Positions 16,678-25,492 of a DNA stretch of 64,000 nucleotides are shown here, in pieces. How positions within the stretch are numbered: position 1 is the first letter of the stretch; the number at the start of each line of letters is the position of its first letter. The stretch comes from JAFGNV01 sp964612485. GTDB lineage: Bacteria; Chloroflexota; Anaerolineae; 4572-78; J111. The notes beneath the pieces are model-generated. The model was not told the DNA's origin and did no database searches. It saw nothing but the letters and a program-made list of their open reading frames with translations. The position numbers and the translations under genes were made by a program. The stretch lies in contig CAZTFF010000003.1 of the NCBI GenBank assembly GCA_964612485.1, positions 124,001 to 188,000 of the forward strand, written 5' to 3'.

Positions 16678-18117
16678 ATGAGCAAAAAAGTATTTACTCT
16701 GTTTATTTTGCTTGTGTTGGTAGTAGCTCTGGTTCCGGCCACGGTAGCCGCCCAGGGTGAAGGTTCAACCTATACGGTTCAAGCGGATGACTGGCTGTCG
16801 AAACTGGCCGAAAAACAGTACGGCAACGTGCTGGCTTACCCGGCGATTGTGTACTACACAAATGCCCAGGTCGATGAGAACGACAACCTGACCGTCATCG
16901 AAGATCCCAACGCCATTGAAGTAGGCGATGTGCTCTACCTGCCATCGGCAGAAGAAGCCTCTGCTTACCTGGCCGGGGAACGCATTGGGCCGGCCAGCGG
17001 CGATGCCGCCCCCGAAGATGAATGGGACGTGGTAGAGATCGCCCCCGGCGAACCGATCCGCCTGGGCTTTGCCGCTGCGCTGAGTGGCGCCGGCGTTGAT
17101 ATTTTGGGGATCGACGAACGGCGCGGGGCGGAACTGGCCGTGGCCGATCGCCCCTCGATTGCCGGCCATGATATTGAGCTGGTTGTTGAAGACTCCCTCT
17201 GCTCCGGCGAAGGCGGTACCGCTGTAGCCAACAAATTTGTGGCCGATCCCTCGATTGTAGCGGTGGTGGGCCATATGTGCTCCGGCTCCTCCATTCCGGC
17301 CTCAGATATTTATGAAAAAGAGCACTATACTATGGTCTCCCCCAGCAGCACGGCGGTTGCCTTTACCGCCCGTGGCTTGGCCGCGGCCAACCGCGTTTGC
17401 TGGAGCGACGCCATCCAAGGGCCGGCAGCGGCTAACTTTGCCTATAACACGCTGGGCGCCCGCACCATGGCCACCATCCACGATGGCAGCCCCTACGGCG
17501 AAGGTCTGGTCAACGAAACAGCCAAGGCCTTTGAGTCGTTGGGCGGAACCGTGGTTATTCAAGAAGCCGTAGCCGTAGGCGATACCGATATGCGCCCGGT
17601 GCTGACCAAAATCGGCGCGGAAAACCCCGATATGATCTACTTTGGCGGCTTTGTGGCTGAAGGCGCCTTCCTGGCCACCCAGCGTTTTGATGTTGGTCTA
17701 GATGACGTCATCTTCATGGGCGCCGACGGTATCAAAGCTGAAGACTTTGTCTCGGCTGCCGGCGCTGCCGCCGAAGGCACCTACGCCAGCGCCGCCGACC
17801 TGGGCGCAGCCGGCCCCGGCCTGGACGATTTCTTTGTGCAGTACGAACTGGTCTATGGCGAAGAGCCGCCGGCCCCGTTCCACGCCCATACTTACGACGC
17901 GGTTAACGTGATCATGGACGCCATCTACGCTTCCGCCGTAGAAGGCCCCGACGGCACCCTGTGGGTAGGCCGCAAGGCGCTGAACGAAGCGGTCCGCGCC
18001 ACCACCGGCTACCAGGGACTCTCCGGCGTTATCTCTTGCGATGACAAAGGCGACTGCGGTACCGGTACCGTGGCCATCTCCAAGGTTGAAAACGGCGAGT
18101 TCGTTACCGTCGAATAA
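16678..18117 (+). CDS. Branched-chain amino-acid ABC transporter binding protein with N-terminal LysM domain
   Basis: This 479-residue secreted protein starts with a signal peptide (hydrophobic 5-24, cut near AAQG). Residues 31-90 (YTVQADDWLSKLAEKQYGN ... VGDVLYLPS) form a LysM-like domain. From about 120 onward it is a type I LivJ-like binding protein: IRLGFAAALSGAG, VVGHMCSGSSIPAS in the ligand cleft and FHAHTYDAVNVIMDAI near the end. LysM would hold the receptor to peptidoglycan instead of a lipid anchor. It heads a livH-livM-livG-livF set. The ribosome site is AAGGAG. Precise ligand unknown. Confidence 0.92.
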   Translation: MSKKVFTLFILLVLVVALVPATVAAQGEGSTYTVQADDWLSKLAEKQYGNVLAYPAIVYYTNAQVDENDNLTVIEDPNAIEVGDVLYLPSAEEASAYLAGERIGPASGDAAPEDEWDVVEIAPGEPIRLGFAAALSGAGVDILGIDERRGAELAVADRPSIAGHDIELVVEDSLCSGEGGTAVANKFVADPSIVAVVGHMCSGSSIPASDIYEKEHYTMVSPSSTAVAFTARGLAAANRVCWSDAIQGPAAANFAYNTLGARTMATIHDGSPYGEGLVNETAKAFESLGGTVVIQEAVAVGDTDMRPVLTKIGAENPDMIYFGGFVAEGAFLATQRFDVGLDDVIFMGADGIKAEDFVSAAGAAAEGTYASAADLGAAGPGLDDFFVQYELVYGEEPPAPFHAHTYDAVNVIMDAIYASAVEGPDGTLWVGRKALNEAVRATTGYQGLSGVISCDDKGDCGTGTVAISKVENGEFVTVE

Positions 18118-18130
18118 CCAGTGCTTTCAT

Positions 18131-18176
18131 AGAGGGCAGAAGTGTCTACCTTCATAGACATGGTCTGCCCTCTTTT
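18131..18176 (+). terminator. Terminator after the binding-protein gene
   Basis: AGAGGGCAGA (18131-18140) pairs with TCTGCCCTCT (18164-18173), with an inner TGTCTA/TAGACA helix, followed by TTTT. It lies between the binding-protein gene and livH, so it would make the binding protein more abundant than the permease, a common arrangement. Confidence 0.75.
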
Positions 18177-18192
18177 AAGGTTTAGGTTTGCG

Positions 18193-18332
18193 GTTGGCAA
18201 ATGTGCCAACTGGCAAATGTCTAATACACCTTGGTTGTTCAGATGAGGCGGGCGAGTCAGTTGCCGGCCTCATCTTACGTACCCACCAGCTAAACCTGAC
18301 AGGTTTCAGTACAGCAAAACCTGTCAGGTTTA
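18193..18332 (+). promoter_or_regulatory. Three successive inverted repeats in the livH leader
   Basis: Hairpin 1 is GTTGGCA-AATG-TGCCAAC (18193-18210). Hairpin 2 is GATGAGGC/GCCTCATC (18242-18274). Hairpin 3 is a perfect 16-bp inverted repeat (18291-18306 with 18317-18332, arms TAAACCTGACAGGTTT) with a 10-nt loop; each arm is itself nearly palindromic. Together they fill the space between the terminator and livH. Hairpin 3 may be a dispersed repeat; a regulatory role is possible but unproven. Confidence 0.5.
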
Positions 18333-18355
18333 GAACTTTATTTAAGGACAATGAT

Positions 18356-19435
18356 ATGGCAGTATCAAGTAAATCACGCGCACGCGCTTCAACAAGATCC
18401 AAAATCTCAGGCTACACCATCACCCTGTGGGTTATTGCCATTTTGGTGATCGCCTTTATCGGCTGGCGTTTAACCATCACTATCTCCGAAGGCAAATACG
18501 GGCCGGAAGTCTGGATTTTACAGACGGTTAACGGGTCGGTGCAGGGGGCCATGTACGCGCTCATTGCGCTGGGCTACACCATGGTCTACGGTATTCTCTT
18601 TCTGATCAATTTTGCCCACGGTGAAATCTTTATGATCGGGGCCATGGCCGGCTATTTTACCATGATCGGTTTTGATGAAATGGGGATGCTGCAATCCAAC
18701 CCCATTCTGGCGATACTCATCACCTTTGCGGTGGGGATGATCACGCCGCTTGTTTCCGGGATTTTCCTGGAACGGCTGGCTTACCGGCATATCCGGCGCG
18801 CGCCCCGGCTGGTGGCGCTCATCACGGCGATTGGCGCCTCTTTCTTTTTGCAACAGGCTGCCCGCTTGCTCTTTGGTATCCGCCTGAAAGTTTACCCCAG
18901 CGTGCCGCTTTTATCGGGCGCGTGGGTGTTTGATATCGGAGACAAGACCGTGCGGATTCAGCATCTGGGCATTATCATCATTATTGTAACCACGCTGATG
19001 ATGATCGGATTGTACATTCTGGTACAGCGCACCAAAATCGGCAAAGCAATGCGGGCCGTCGCCGAAGATAGAGATACCGCCGCTCTGATGGGGGTTGACG
19101 TCAACTACATTATCATGATGACCTTTGCCATCGGATCGGCTCTAGCTGGTGCAGCGGGCGTAATGTGGGGATTATGGTACAAACAGGTGACACACACCGT
19201 TGGCTTTATCCCCGGCCTGAAGGCGTTTACCGCCGCCGTATTGGGCGGCATCGGCAACATTCCCGGCGCGATGCTGGGCGGATTTTTCCTGGGATTGGTG
19301 GAAGCGATTGCGCCGACCGCGCTGGGCATCAACACCCAGCTCAAAGATGTGATCGCCTTTGGCTTGCTGGTAATTGTACTCATCTTCAGGCCATCCGGCC
19401 TGCTGGGTGAAGTATTATCTGAGAAGAAAGCGTAG
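18356..19435 (+). CDS. livH: Branched-chain amino-acid ABC permease (LivH type)
   Basis: The frame is open from 18188, but ATG 18356 has AAGGA upstream and gives 359 residues. After a basic N-terminus (SKSRARASTRSK) and one extra helix the LivH core starts at VNGSVQGAMYALIALGYTMV, the family's opening. LINFAHGEIFMIGA and the cytoplasmic EAA-like loop with AVAEDRDTAALMGVDV are both present. It forms half of the channel with LivM. livM follows 10 nt later. Confidence 0.93.
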   Translation: MAVSSKSRARASTRSKISGYTITLWVIAILVIAFIGWRLTITISEGKYGPEVWILQTVNGSVQGAMYALIALGYTMVYGILFLINFAHGEIFMIGAMAGYFTMIGFDEMGMLQSNPILAILITFAVGMITPLVSGIFLERLAYRHIRRAPRLVALITAIGASFFLQQAARLLFGIRLKVYPSVPLLSGAWVFDIGDKTVRIQHLGIIIIIVTTLMMIGLYILVQRTKIGKAMRAVAEDRDTAALMGVDVNYIIMMTFAIGSALAGAAGVMWGLWYKQVTHTVGFIPGLKAFTAAVLGGIGNIPGAMLGGFFLGLVEAIAPTALGINTQLKDVIAFGLLVIVLIFRPSGLLGEVLSEKKA

Positions 19436-19445
19436 GGATAGGCCA

Positions 19446-21155
19446 ATGACATCAACTTCACCGTTCCGTATCGGTCTTCGCACTGGTTTGATCGCCAGCG
19501 TGATCTCTATTTTTGTGGCCCTCATCGGCATGTTCCAGGCCTTTGCCAATCGCGCTCTGATTGGCGATGTAACCCTGACCACCGCCATCATCATCTTGCT
19601 GGGCGTGTTCACCGGCTATTTTGCCATACGCCAACTCGAAGAAAGCTCCGTCGGCCAGAGAATAGTGACCGGGATGCTTGCCGGGGGCATCAATGGCGCC
19701 ATGCTGGCAATACTTGTCTTTATTGTCAGCGCGGTTGATATGCGCGGTATTCTGGTTAACGCAACGCCGGATCTGGTCGAGATACTGACATTCGGGTGGG
19801 GCCTCACCTGGGGCAGCATGCTGCTGGTTGGCATTTTTGCCGCCCTGGGCGTCATCGTTGTGGTTCTGGAACTTCTGCCGGCCCGATTGCGCCACGCCCT
19901 GCTCTGGGCAATTGCCATTGTAGCGGTGTTTGGACTATTCTGGGAAATGCTAATCGGATTGGCCGTTACCCGCCTGGCGCTAGACTGGACCGGGCTGGAA
20001 TTAGGCCGAACGCTCTCGTGGACTACGGGCATTGTCATCTTTTTGATCGCCGCTGTATTTAATTATTTCCGGCCCACGATTGACCAGACAACCGGCCAGC
20101 AATACGCCCGCCTGCCCTCTACCGGCCAACAATCGCTCCGCTGGACGGGCTTTGGCGTGCTGGCTGTGGTTCTGATCCTGCTGCCCACCGCTGTGGGCCA
20201 ATTCTGGTCGCAAACGCTGACCACCATCGGGCTGTTTACCCTGGCCGGGTTGGGCCTGAACATTGTGGTGGGGCTGGCCGGCCTGCTCGACCTGGGTTAC
20301 GTGGCCTTTTACGCCATTGGCGCGTACACCATGGCCCTGCTCACCTCTCCGGCCTCATCCTTTGGCACAGAGTGGTCGTTCTGGGTAGCCTTGCCCGTGG
20401 CGTTGGTGGTGGCCGCTTTCTCCGGTATTTTGCTGGGTATTCCGGTGCTGCGCCTGCGCGGCGATTATCTGGCCATTGTCACGCTCGGTTTTGGCGAGAT
20501 CATCCGCATCCTGGCGATGTCGGATTTGTTAAAACCCATCATCGGCGGGCCGCAAGGCGTCTTGGAAATTCCGGCCCCGGAATTCTTAGGCATCAACCTG
20601 AAAGACCCGCGCCTGCTCTACTACCTGATCGTGGCCGCCTGTATGCTGGGGATATTTGTTTCCATCCGCTTAAACTTCTCCCGCATTGGTCGGGCCTGGA
20701 TTGCCATGCGCGAAGACGAAGATGTGGCCCAGGCCATGGGCATCAACCTGGTGGGGGCCAAATTGATGGCCTTCTCCATTGGCGCGGCGCTGGCCGGGAT
20801 TGGCGGGGCTATTTTTGCCTCGCGCCAAGGCGCTATTTTCCCCGCCGATTTCACGCTCTTCATTTCCATCAATGTGTTATGTCTCATCATTATCGGCGGT
20901 ATCGGCAGTATTCCCGGTACCATTGTGGGCGCGCTCTTCCTGGTGGGTCTGCCCGAAGTGCTGCGTGAGGTTGACGAGTTCCGCATTCTGGCCTACGGGG
21001 TGGGATTGATCGTGATGACCATCTTCAAACCTGAAGGCTTGCTGCCGTCTGCGCGCCGCAAAATGGAACTGCACGAACATGAAGAGGATGCTGATTTTGA
21101 TGAAAAACTACCTCACGAGGCAACCTCAGTCACCCAAGCAGGAGGTCAAGCATGA
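19446..21155 (+). CDS. livM: Branched-chain amino-acid ABC permease (LivM type) with long N-terminal extension
   Basis: ATG 19446 gives 569 residues; LivM proteins are usually 300-425. The LivM core begins near residue 255 (TIGLFTLAGLGLNIVVGLAG) with LDLGYVAFYAIGAYTMAL, LRLRGDYLAIVTLGFGEI and AMREDEDVAQAMGI in the ATPase-contact loop. The first 230 residues form about six extra membrane helices with no recognised motif. The C-terminus carries a short acidic tail. Its last codons overlap livG by 4 nt (ATGA). It pairs with LivH to form the channel. Confidence 0.92.
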   Translation: MTSTSPFRIGLRTGLIASVISIFVALIGMFQAFANRALIGDVTLTTAIIILLGVFTGYFAIRQLEESSVGQRIVTGMLAGGINGAMLAILVFIVSAVDMRGILVNATPDLVEILTFGWGLTWGSMLLVGIFAALGVIVVVLELLPARLRHALLWAIAIVAVFGLFWEMLIGLAVTRLALDWTGLELGRTLSWTTGIVIFLIAAVFNYFRPTIDQTTGQQYARLPSTGQQSLRWTGFGVLAVVLILLPTAVGQFWSQTLTTIGLFTLAGLGLNIVVGLAGLLDLGYVAFYAIGAYTMALLTSPASSFGTEWSFWVALPVALVVAAFSGILLGIPVLRLRGDYLAIVTLGFGEIIRILAMSDLLKPIIGGPQGVLEIPAPEFLGINLKDPRLLYYLIVAACMLGIFVSIRLNFSRIGRAWIAMREDEDVAQAMGINLVGAKLMAFSIGAALAGIGGAIFASRQGAIFPADFTLFISINVLCLIIIGGIGSIPGTIVGALFLVGLPEVLREVDEFRILAYGVGLIVMTIFKPEGLLPSARRKMELHEHEEDADFDEKLPHEATSVTQAGGQA

Positions 21156-21937
21156 CAACCATCCTCGAATGCAAAGGCGTAACCAAACGATTTGGGGGAT
21201 TGGTAGCCGTAAATACAATTGATTTTGTGCTGGAAAGCGGCATGATCGCCAGCATCATTGGCCCGAATGGGGCCGGGAAAACCACCTTCTTTAACTGCAT
21301 TACCGGCTTTTACAAACCCGAAGAAGGCGACATCATCTTCAACAGCCAACCTATTTTGGGCCGCCGCACCGATCAGATTACCGGGATGGGCATTACCCGC
21401 ACCTACCAGAATATTCGCCTGTTCAACAGCATGACGGCCCTGGAAAATATTCTGGTGGGGATGCACAGTCGGCTAAAAACCGGTATTCCGGGCGCCATTT
21501 TCCACGATCCGCGCACCATGGCCGAAGAAAAAGCGGCGGTCAAAAAGGCCAGCCAATTGTTAGAACTGGTCGAACTGCAAAACAGAGGCGATGAGTTGGC
21601 CCGCAACCTGCCCTACGGCGCGCAGCGCCGCCTGGAAATTGCCCGCGCGCTGGCCAGCGATCCAAAACTGCTGCTGCTGGACGAACCGACCGCCGGCATG
21701 AACCCCAGTGAAACCGACGCGCTGACCCGCTTTATCAACCGCATCCGCACCGAACTGGAGCTGACCATCTTATTGATCGAGCACGATATGCGGGTGGTGA
21801 TGAGCATTTCAGATCAGGTAAGCGTGCTGGACTACGGCATGAAAATTGCCGAAGGCTCTCCCGAAGATGTACAAAATAATCCCAGAGTAATTGAAGCTTA
21901 TCTTGGCCGGGGAGGTGACGCCAATGCCCATGCTTGA
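21152..21937 (+). CDS. livG: Branched-chain amino-acid ABC ATPase (LivG type)
   Basis: This is a 261-residue ATPase. Walker A is GPNGAGKTT, Walker B is LLLDEPTAGMNP, and the H-loop is LLIEHDM. The signature reads LPYGAQRRLEIAR, the LPYGxQR variant that marks LivG rather than LivF. The start overlaps the end of livM (ATGA), with GGAGG 9 nt before it. It powers the importer together with LivF. Confidence 0.95.
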   Translation: MTTILECKGVTKRFGGLVAVNTIDFVLESGMIASIIGPNGAGKTTFFNCITGFYKPEEGDIIFNSQPILGRRTDQITGMGITRTYQNIRLFNSMTALENILVGMHSRLKTGIPGAIFHDPRTMAEEKAAVKKASQLLELVELQNRGDELARNLPYGAQRRLEIARALASDPKLLLLDEPTAGMNPSETDALTRFINRIRTELELTILLIEHDMRVVMSISDQVSVLDYGMKIAEGSPEDVQNNPRVIEAYLGRGGDANAHA

Positions 21938-22640
21938 AGTTAACGACATCCACACCTATTATGGCAATATCCACGCCCTGAAAGGGTTAACCATTTCGGT
22001 GGAAAAAGGGGAAATTGTGACCCTGATTGGGGCCAACGGTGCCGGCAAAAGTACCACGCTCAACACCATTTCCGGCCTGCTGGCTCCTCGCCAGGGCGAG
22101 ATACACCTGCAAGGGGAAAAACTCAACGAGCTGCCGCCCCACGCGGTGGTAGCGCGGGGTATTTCTCAATCGCCGGAAGGGCGGAAGATTTTTGCCCGCC
22201 TGTCGGTGATGGAAAACCTGGAAATGGGCGCGTTTGCCCGTAAAGACAAACAGGCAATCAAGAACGATTTTGAACGGGTGTTTGAACTATTTCCCCGCCT
22301 TAAAGAACGCATCAAGCAGGTTGGCGGCACCCTTTCCGGCGGCGAGCAGCAAATGCTGGCCATGGGCCGCGCGATGATGGCCCGCCCCAAAGTGTTGCTG
22401 CTGGATGAGCCATCGATGGGCCTGGCCCCCATTCTGGTAGAAGAAATCTTCAAAATCATTGAAGACATCAACGAGCAAGGCACCACCATCTTATTAGTAG
22501 AGCAAAACGCCAATATGGCCCTGCAAATTGCCAGGCGGGGCTACGTGCTGGAAACCGGCACCATCGCCCTGGAAGGCTCTGCCCAAGAACTACGCGAAGA
22601 CCCCCGTGTGAAGGCTATTTATCTTGGCGAAGAGGAATAA
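21924..22640 (+). CDS. livF: Branched-chain amino-acid ABC ATPase (LivF type)
   Basis: This is a 238-residue ATPase starting MPMLEVNDIHTYYGNIHALK, the usual LivF opening. Walker A is GANGAGKST, signature LSGGEQQML, Walker B LLLDEPSMGLAP and H-loop LLVEQN, as in LivF. The frame is open from 21891, but the ATG at 21924 has GGGGAGG 8 nt upstream. It overlaps livG by 14 nt, so translation is coupled. It is the last gene of the unit, followed by a strong terminator. Confidence 0.95.
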   Translation: MPMLEVNDIHTYYGNIHALKGLTISVEKGEIVTLIGANGAGKSTTLNTISGLLAPRQGEIHLQGEKLNELPPHAVVARGISQSPEGRKIFARLSVMENLEMGAFARKDKQAIKNDFERVFELFPRLKERIKQVGGTLSGGEQQMLAMGRAMMARPKVLLLDEPSMGLAPILVEEIFKIIEDINEQGTTILLVEQNANMALQIARRGYVLETGTIALEGSAQELREDPRVKAIYLGEEE

Positions 22641-22667
22641 ACAAACAAGCCAAACCATCTTTGAATC

Positions 22668-22700
22668 AAAAAGCCGAACCATTGATGGGTTCGGCTTTTT
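22668..22700. terminator. Bidirectional intrinsic terminator after livF
   Basis: AAAAAGCCGAACC (22668-22680) pairs over 13 bp with 22688-22700 around a 7-nt loop. A T-run follows on the plus strand and the A-run gives a T-run on the minus strand, so it can end both livF and the convergent LysM-SCP2 gene. Confidence 0.85.
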
Positions 22701-22735
22701 GATTTTTTCATACCCCACAACCAGATGGTGTATTA

Positions 22736-24184
22736 TTACTGCAACTGAAAATTTTCCAGATGGACAATGTTCAACTCCGTCTGCCCCACATCGCCCTCTT
22801 CATTCTCTAATCGGATAAAAACGGTGATAGCGTCAGCCTGAGCCGTTACTTTTAGCGACGGATATCGCCATTCATTGTCTTTGCCGTCACGCTCGCCCCA
22901 AACCACATTCGGGCTGTCCCACTGCATGCCGCCGGAGGGATCAATGCCCAGGGTTTTGAAAATTTTACCATCGGCCCGCTCGCCGCTGGCGCCTTTGTAA
23001 AACGAAACGATACTGCCGTTGAACGTGTAGGTTTTCCCCGGCTGCGCGGCCACCGTCTGCCTGAAAACAACATCAAACCCGTATCGAGACGTGATAACCT
23101 GAGAGTGCCGCCCGTGGATGTGATAATCGCGCCCGCCGCCGCCAAAATATTTTTGGGTGAATTGGCCAAAAGTGCCGCTGTCCATCACGTGGATACGCGA
23201 TTTTTTTTCATCAATCACGTCCAGATGCCAATGCTTGCCAAACTGCTCCGGGAAGCGTGGTTCCTTCCAAACTTTGGCCTGACCATCCCTAACATAGGGC
23301 TGGTAATCATCAAAACTGCCGTTCAACAAGCTGGGGTTAACCGTACCGCCCGGCTGCGGAACGGGTGATGGTTCCGGTGTTGATGGCGCGGGCGTTGGCG
23401 TTGGCTGTGCCGGCGCGCTGCCGGGCCGGACAAATTGCTTCCACGGCCCAAAAATATCAGAGATACGAGCCGCCAAGTTCAAATCTCCCCCTATTTTAAC
23501 CCGGCCTTGCCGGTAAGCCTGGGTGGGATTCAAATTTCCCTGGGCCAACTTGATAAAATCAGCGCCACTCATACCAACCCCCACCGACGGCAGGGGCGTT
23601 CCTCCCTCCGCCACCGAACAGGAGCCATTGGCCACGTAAACGGTCCAGGTCCCCCCGCCGCTGCCGGACAACTGAAATTGATAGGTGGCCTGCAAACTTC
23701 CGGCCCGGTCGGCGCGGAATCCTTTGGGCATCGCGTTAACGTAATCGGCCAGGGTTGGCTCCGCTGTGGGAGCCGGTTCCGGCGCAGGTTCGGGGGTGGA
23801 CGGCTGTGGCGACACCGGCGCGGGTGCCGGGGAAGGTGTTGGTTCCGGCTGGGCCGGGACCGGCGGCGAGGTTGAACCGGTTTCGGTAACCTGGGGGATA
23901 AGCAGCACCTGCCCCACAAAAATTTTACCCGATTTATCAATCTGATTGGCATTCTGAATCACCGGGTATTTGTAGGGATCGCCATATACCTGGCGCGCAA
24001 TCTGAGCCAGCGTATCGCCTCTTTGCACGGTGTAAGTAGTGAATCCGGCCGTTTGACCGGCAACATAAGCTTCCAGCAAATCTTCCAACACCTGATCGAC
24101 GCGCTTTCCTTCCGACTGCGCCCGGTCAACCAGCGATTCGTAAGTAGCATCATCAACATTCAATTCAAATTTTCTGACAGCCAT
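22736..24184 (-). CDS. Multidomain protein: RHH-like, LysM, SCP2-like and C-terminal beta-sandwich domain
   Basis: The 482-residue protein has a ribbon-helix-helix-like start (residues 5-42), a LysM domain (50-98: YTVQRGDTLAQIARQVYGDP), a Pro-rich linker (102-145) and an SCP2-like lipid-binding domain (146-248). That domain is recognised from YQFQLSGSGGGTWTVYV, GADFIKLAQGNLNP and GRVKIGGDLNLAARI. A second linker leads to a C-terminal domain (281-482) with a carbohydrate-binding-module-like pattern (NGSFDDYQPY at its start and Trp-rich strands). No signal peptide is seen. Domain calls are by eye. It converges on livF and has AGGAGA before its ATG. Function unknown. Confidence 0.8.
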   Translation of the reverse strand: MAVRKFELNVDDATYESLVDRAQSEGKRVDQVLEDLLEAYVAGQTAGFTTYTVQRGDTLAQIARQVYGDPYKYPVIQNANQIDKSGKIFVGQVLLIPQVTETGSTSPPVPAQPEPTPSPAPAPVSPQPSTPEPAPEPAPTAEPTLADYVNAMPKGFRADRAGSLQATYQFQLSGSGGGTWTVYVANGSCSVAEGGTPLPSVGVGMSGADFIKLAQGNLNPTQAYRQGRVKIGGDLNLAARISDIFGPWKQFVRPGSAPAQPTPTPAPSTPEPSPVPQPGGTVNPSLLNGSFDDYQPYVRDGQAKVWKEPRFPEQFGKHWHLDVIDEKKSRIHVMDSGTFGQFTQKYFGGGGRDYHIHGRHSQVITSRYGFDVVFRQTVAAQPGKTYTFNGSIVSFYKGASGERADGKIFKTLGIDPSGGMQWDSPNVVWGERDGKDNEWRYPSLKVTAQADAITVFIRLENEEGDVGQTELNIVHLENFQLQ

Positions 24185-24229
24185 CGTTGAAATCTCCTCT
24201 AAAAATCGGCGTGATGGGTTAATAAAACC

Positions 24230-24257
24230 ATTGTAACCTATCTACAAGCATTTGCAA
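24230..24257 (-). promoter_or_regulatory. Promoter for the LysM-SCP2 gene
   Basis: On the minus strand TTGCAA, a 16-nt spacer and TACAAT lie about 46 nt before the start codon. It is back to back with the plus-strand promoter of the M48 protease. Confidence 0.5.
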
Positions 24258-24277
24258 GTCAAAAGAGTAAAATCGTA

Positions 24278-24306
24278 TTGGGCGCAACCGGCTTCTGTGT
24301 TATAAT
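24278..24306 (+). promoter_or_regulatory. Promoter for the M48 protease gene
   Basis: TTGGGC, a 17-nt spacer and a perfect TATAAT with an extended -10 TG. The predicted start near 24313 gives a leader of about 31 nt. Confidence 0.6.
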
Positions 24307-24343
24307 CCCTCTTCAACTACTAGATTTTTATGTCAGGGAAAAA

Positions 24344-25492
24344 ATGACCGAAAAACTTACGTCCAATAATAACGCAACTTTGAACCCCGAACGCCAGCAG
24401 AAAGCTAAAGAATACGCCCGTATCAGCCGCCGGCTATTTGTAGTAGACCTGATCCTGGGCGCCGCCTATGTGGTTTTCTGGATCGTCAGTGGCCTTTCCC
24501 CCTGGCTGCGCGATCAGGTGCATACTTTTACGCAAGCCACCTGGCTCAGTGTGCCGTTGTTTGTCCTGGGCTTTGGCCTGCCCTACGCCATTCTCACCGT
24601 GCCACTCGATTATTACAGTGGTTTTGTGCTGCCCCACAAATACAAACAATCAACTCAAAGCTTGAAAGACTGGCTCATCGATAAATTCAAAGGCATTCTC
24701 ATCAGCGGTATTTTGGGTTTGATCGTGCTGGAAATTATCTATTGGCTGCTGGCCGCCGCGCCGCAAACCTGGTGGCTGTGGACCGCGCTGGTCATGCTGA
24801 TGTTGACCGTTGTATTAGGAAATCTGGCCCCTGTTCTTATTTTTCCGCTATTTTACAAATACCAGCCTCTGGAGAATCAAGAATTGGTTGATCGGTTGAC
24901 CCGGCTGGCGGAGAAAGCCGGCACAAAGGTCAAAGGAGTTTATGAGTTTGATATGAGCAGCAAAACCGTGGCGGCCAACGCCGCGCTGATGGGATTGGGC
25001 AATACCCGCCGGATTGTATTGGGCGACACCCTGACCCAGAATTTCACCATCGATGAAATTGAAACCATTTTGGCCCACGAGCTGGGGCATCACGTTCACA
25101 GAGACCTGCCGCTGGGCATCCTGGTGCAATCGACCCTGACGCTGGTGGGGTTCTGGTTGGCCGATGGGGTGATGCGGTGGGGTATTGACATATTTGGTTA
25201 CACCGGCCTCACCGATCCGGCCACGCTGCCCCTGCTCCTAATTGCCTTGAGTGTATTTGGCTTAGTTACGATGCCCCTGAGCAACGCCTGGTCTCGCTGG
25301 CGCGAGGTGATGGCCGATACCTACGCTCTGGAAACTACCCAAAAACCGCAAGCCTTCATCAACGCCATGACCCGGCTGGCCAACCAAAATCTGTCCGATG
25401 CCGAGCCGCCGGCCTGGGTAGAGTTTTTGCTGCACAGCCATCCTTCTATTCATAAGCGGGTGGCAAGGGCTGAGAATTATATCTTTACCTAA
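24344..25492 (+). CDS. M48-family integral membrane zinc protease (Ste24/CAAX type)
   Basis: ATG 24344 gives 382 residues. The zinc site is HELGH (His245, Glu246, His249) and the third ligand Glu is in WREVMADTYALE. About six or seven membrane helices surround it, with the KYKQSTQSLKDWLIDKFKG region typical of Ste24-type M48 proteases. Such enzymes cleave membrane or CAAX-like substrates; in bacteria the role is usually membrane-protein quality control. An in-frame codon at 24278 overlaps the promoter and is not used. Confidence 0.92.
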   Translation: MTEKLTSNNNATLNPERQQKAKEYARISRRLFVVDLILGAAYVVFWIVSGLSPWLRDQVHTFTQATWLSVPLFVLGFGLPYAILTVPLDYYSGFVLPHKYKQSTQSLKDWLIDKFKGILISGILGLIVLEIIYWLLAAAPQTWWLWTALVMLMLTVVLGNLAPVLIFPLFYKYQPLENQELVDRLTRLAEKAGTKVKGVYEFDMSSKTVAANAALMGLGNTRRIVLGDTLTQNFTIDEIETILAHELGHHVHRDLPLGILVQSTLTLVGFWLADGVMRWGIDIFGYTGLTDPATLPLLLIALSVFGLVTMPLSNAWSRWREVMADTYALETTQKPQAFINAMTRLANQNLSDAEPPAWVEFLLHSHPSIHKRVARAENYIFT

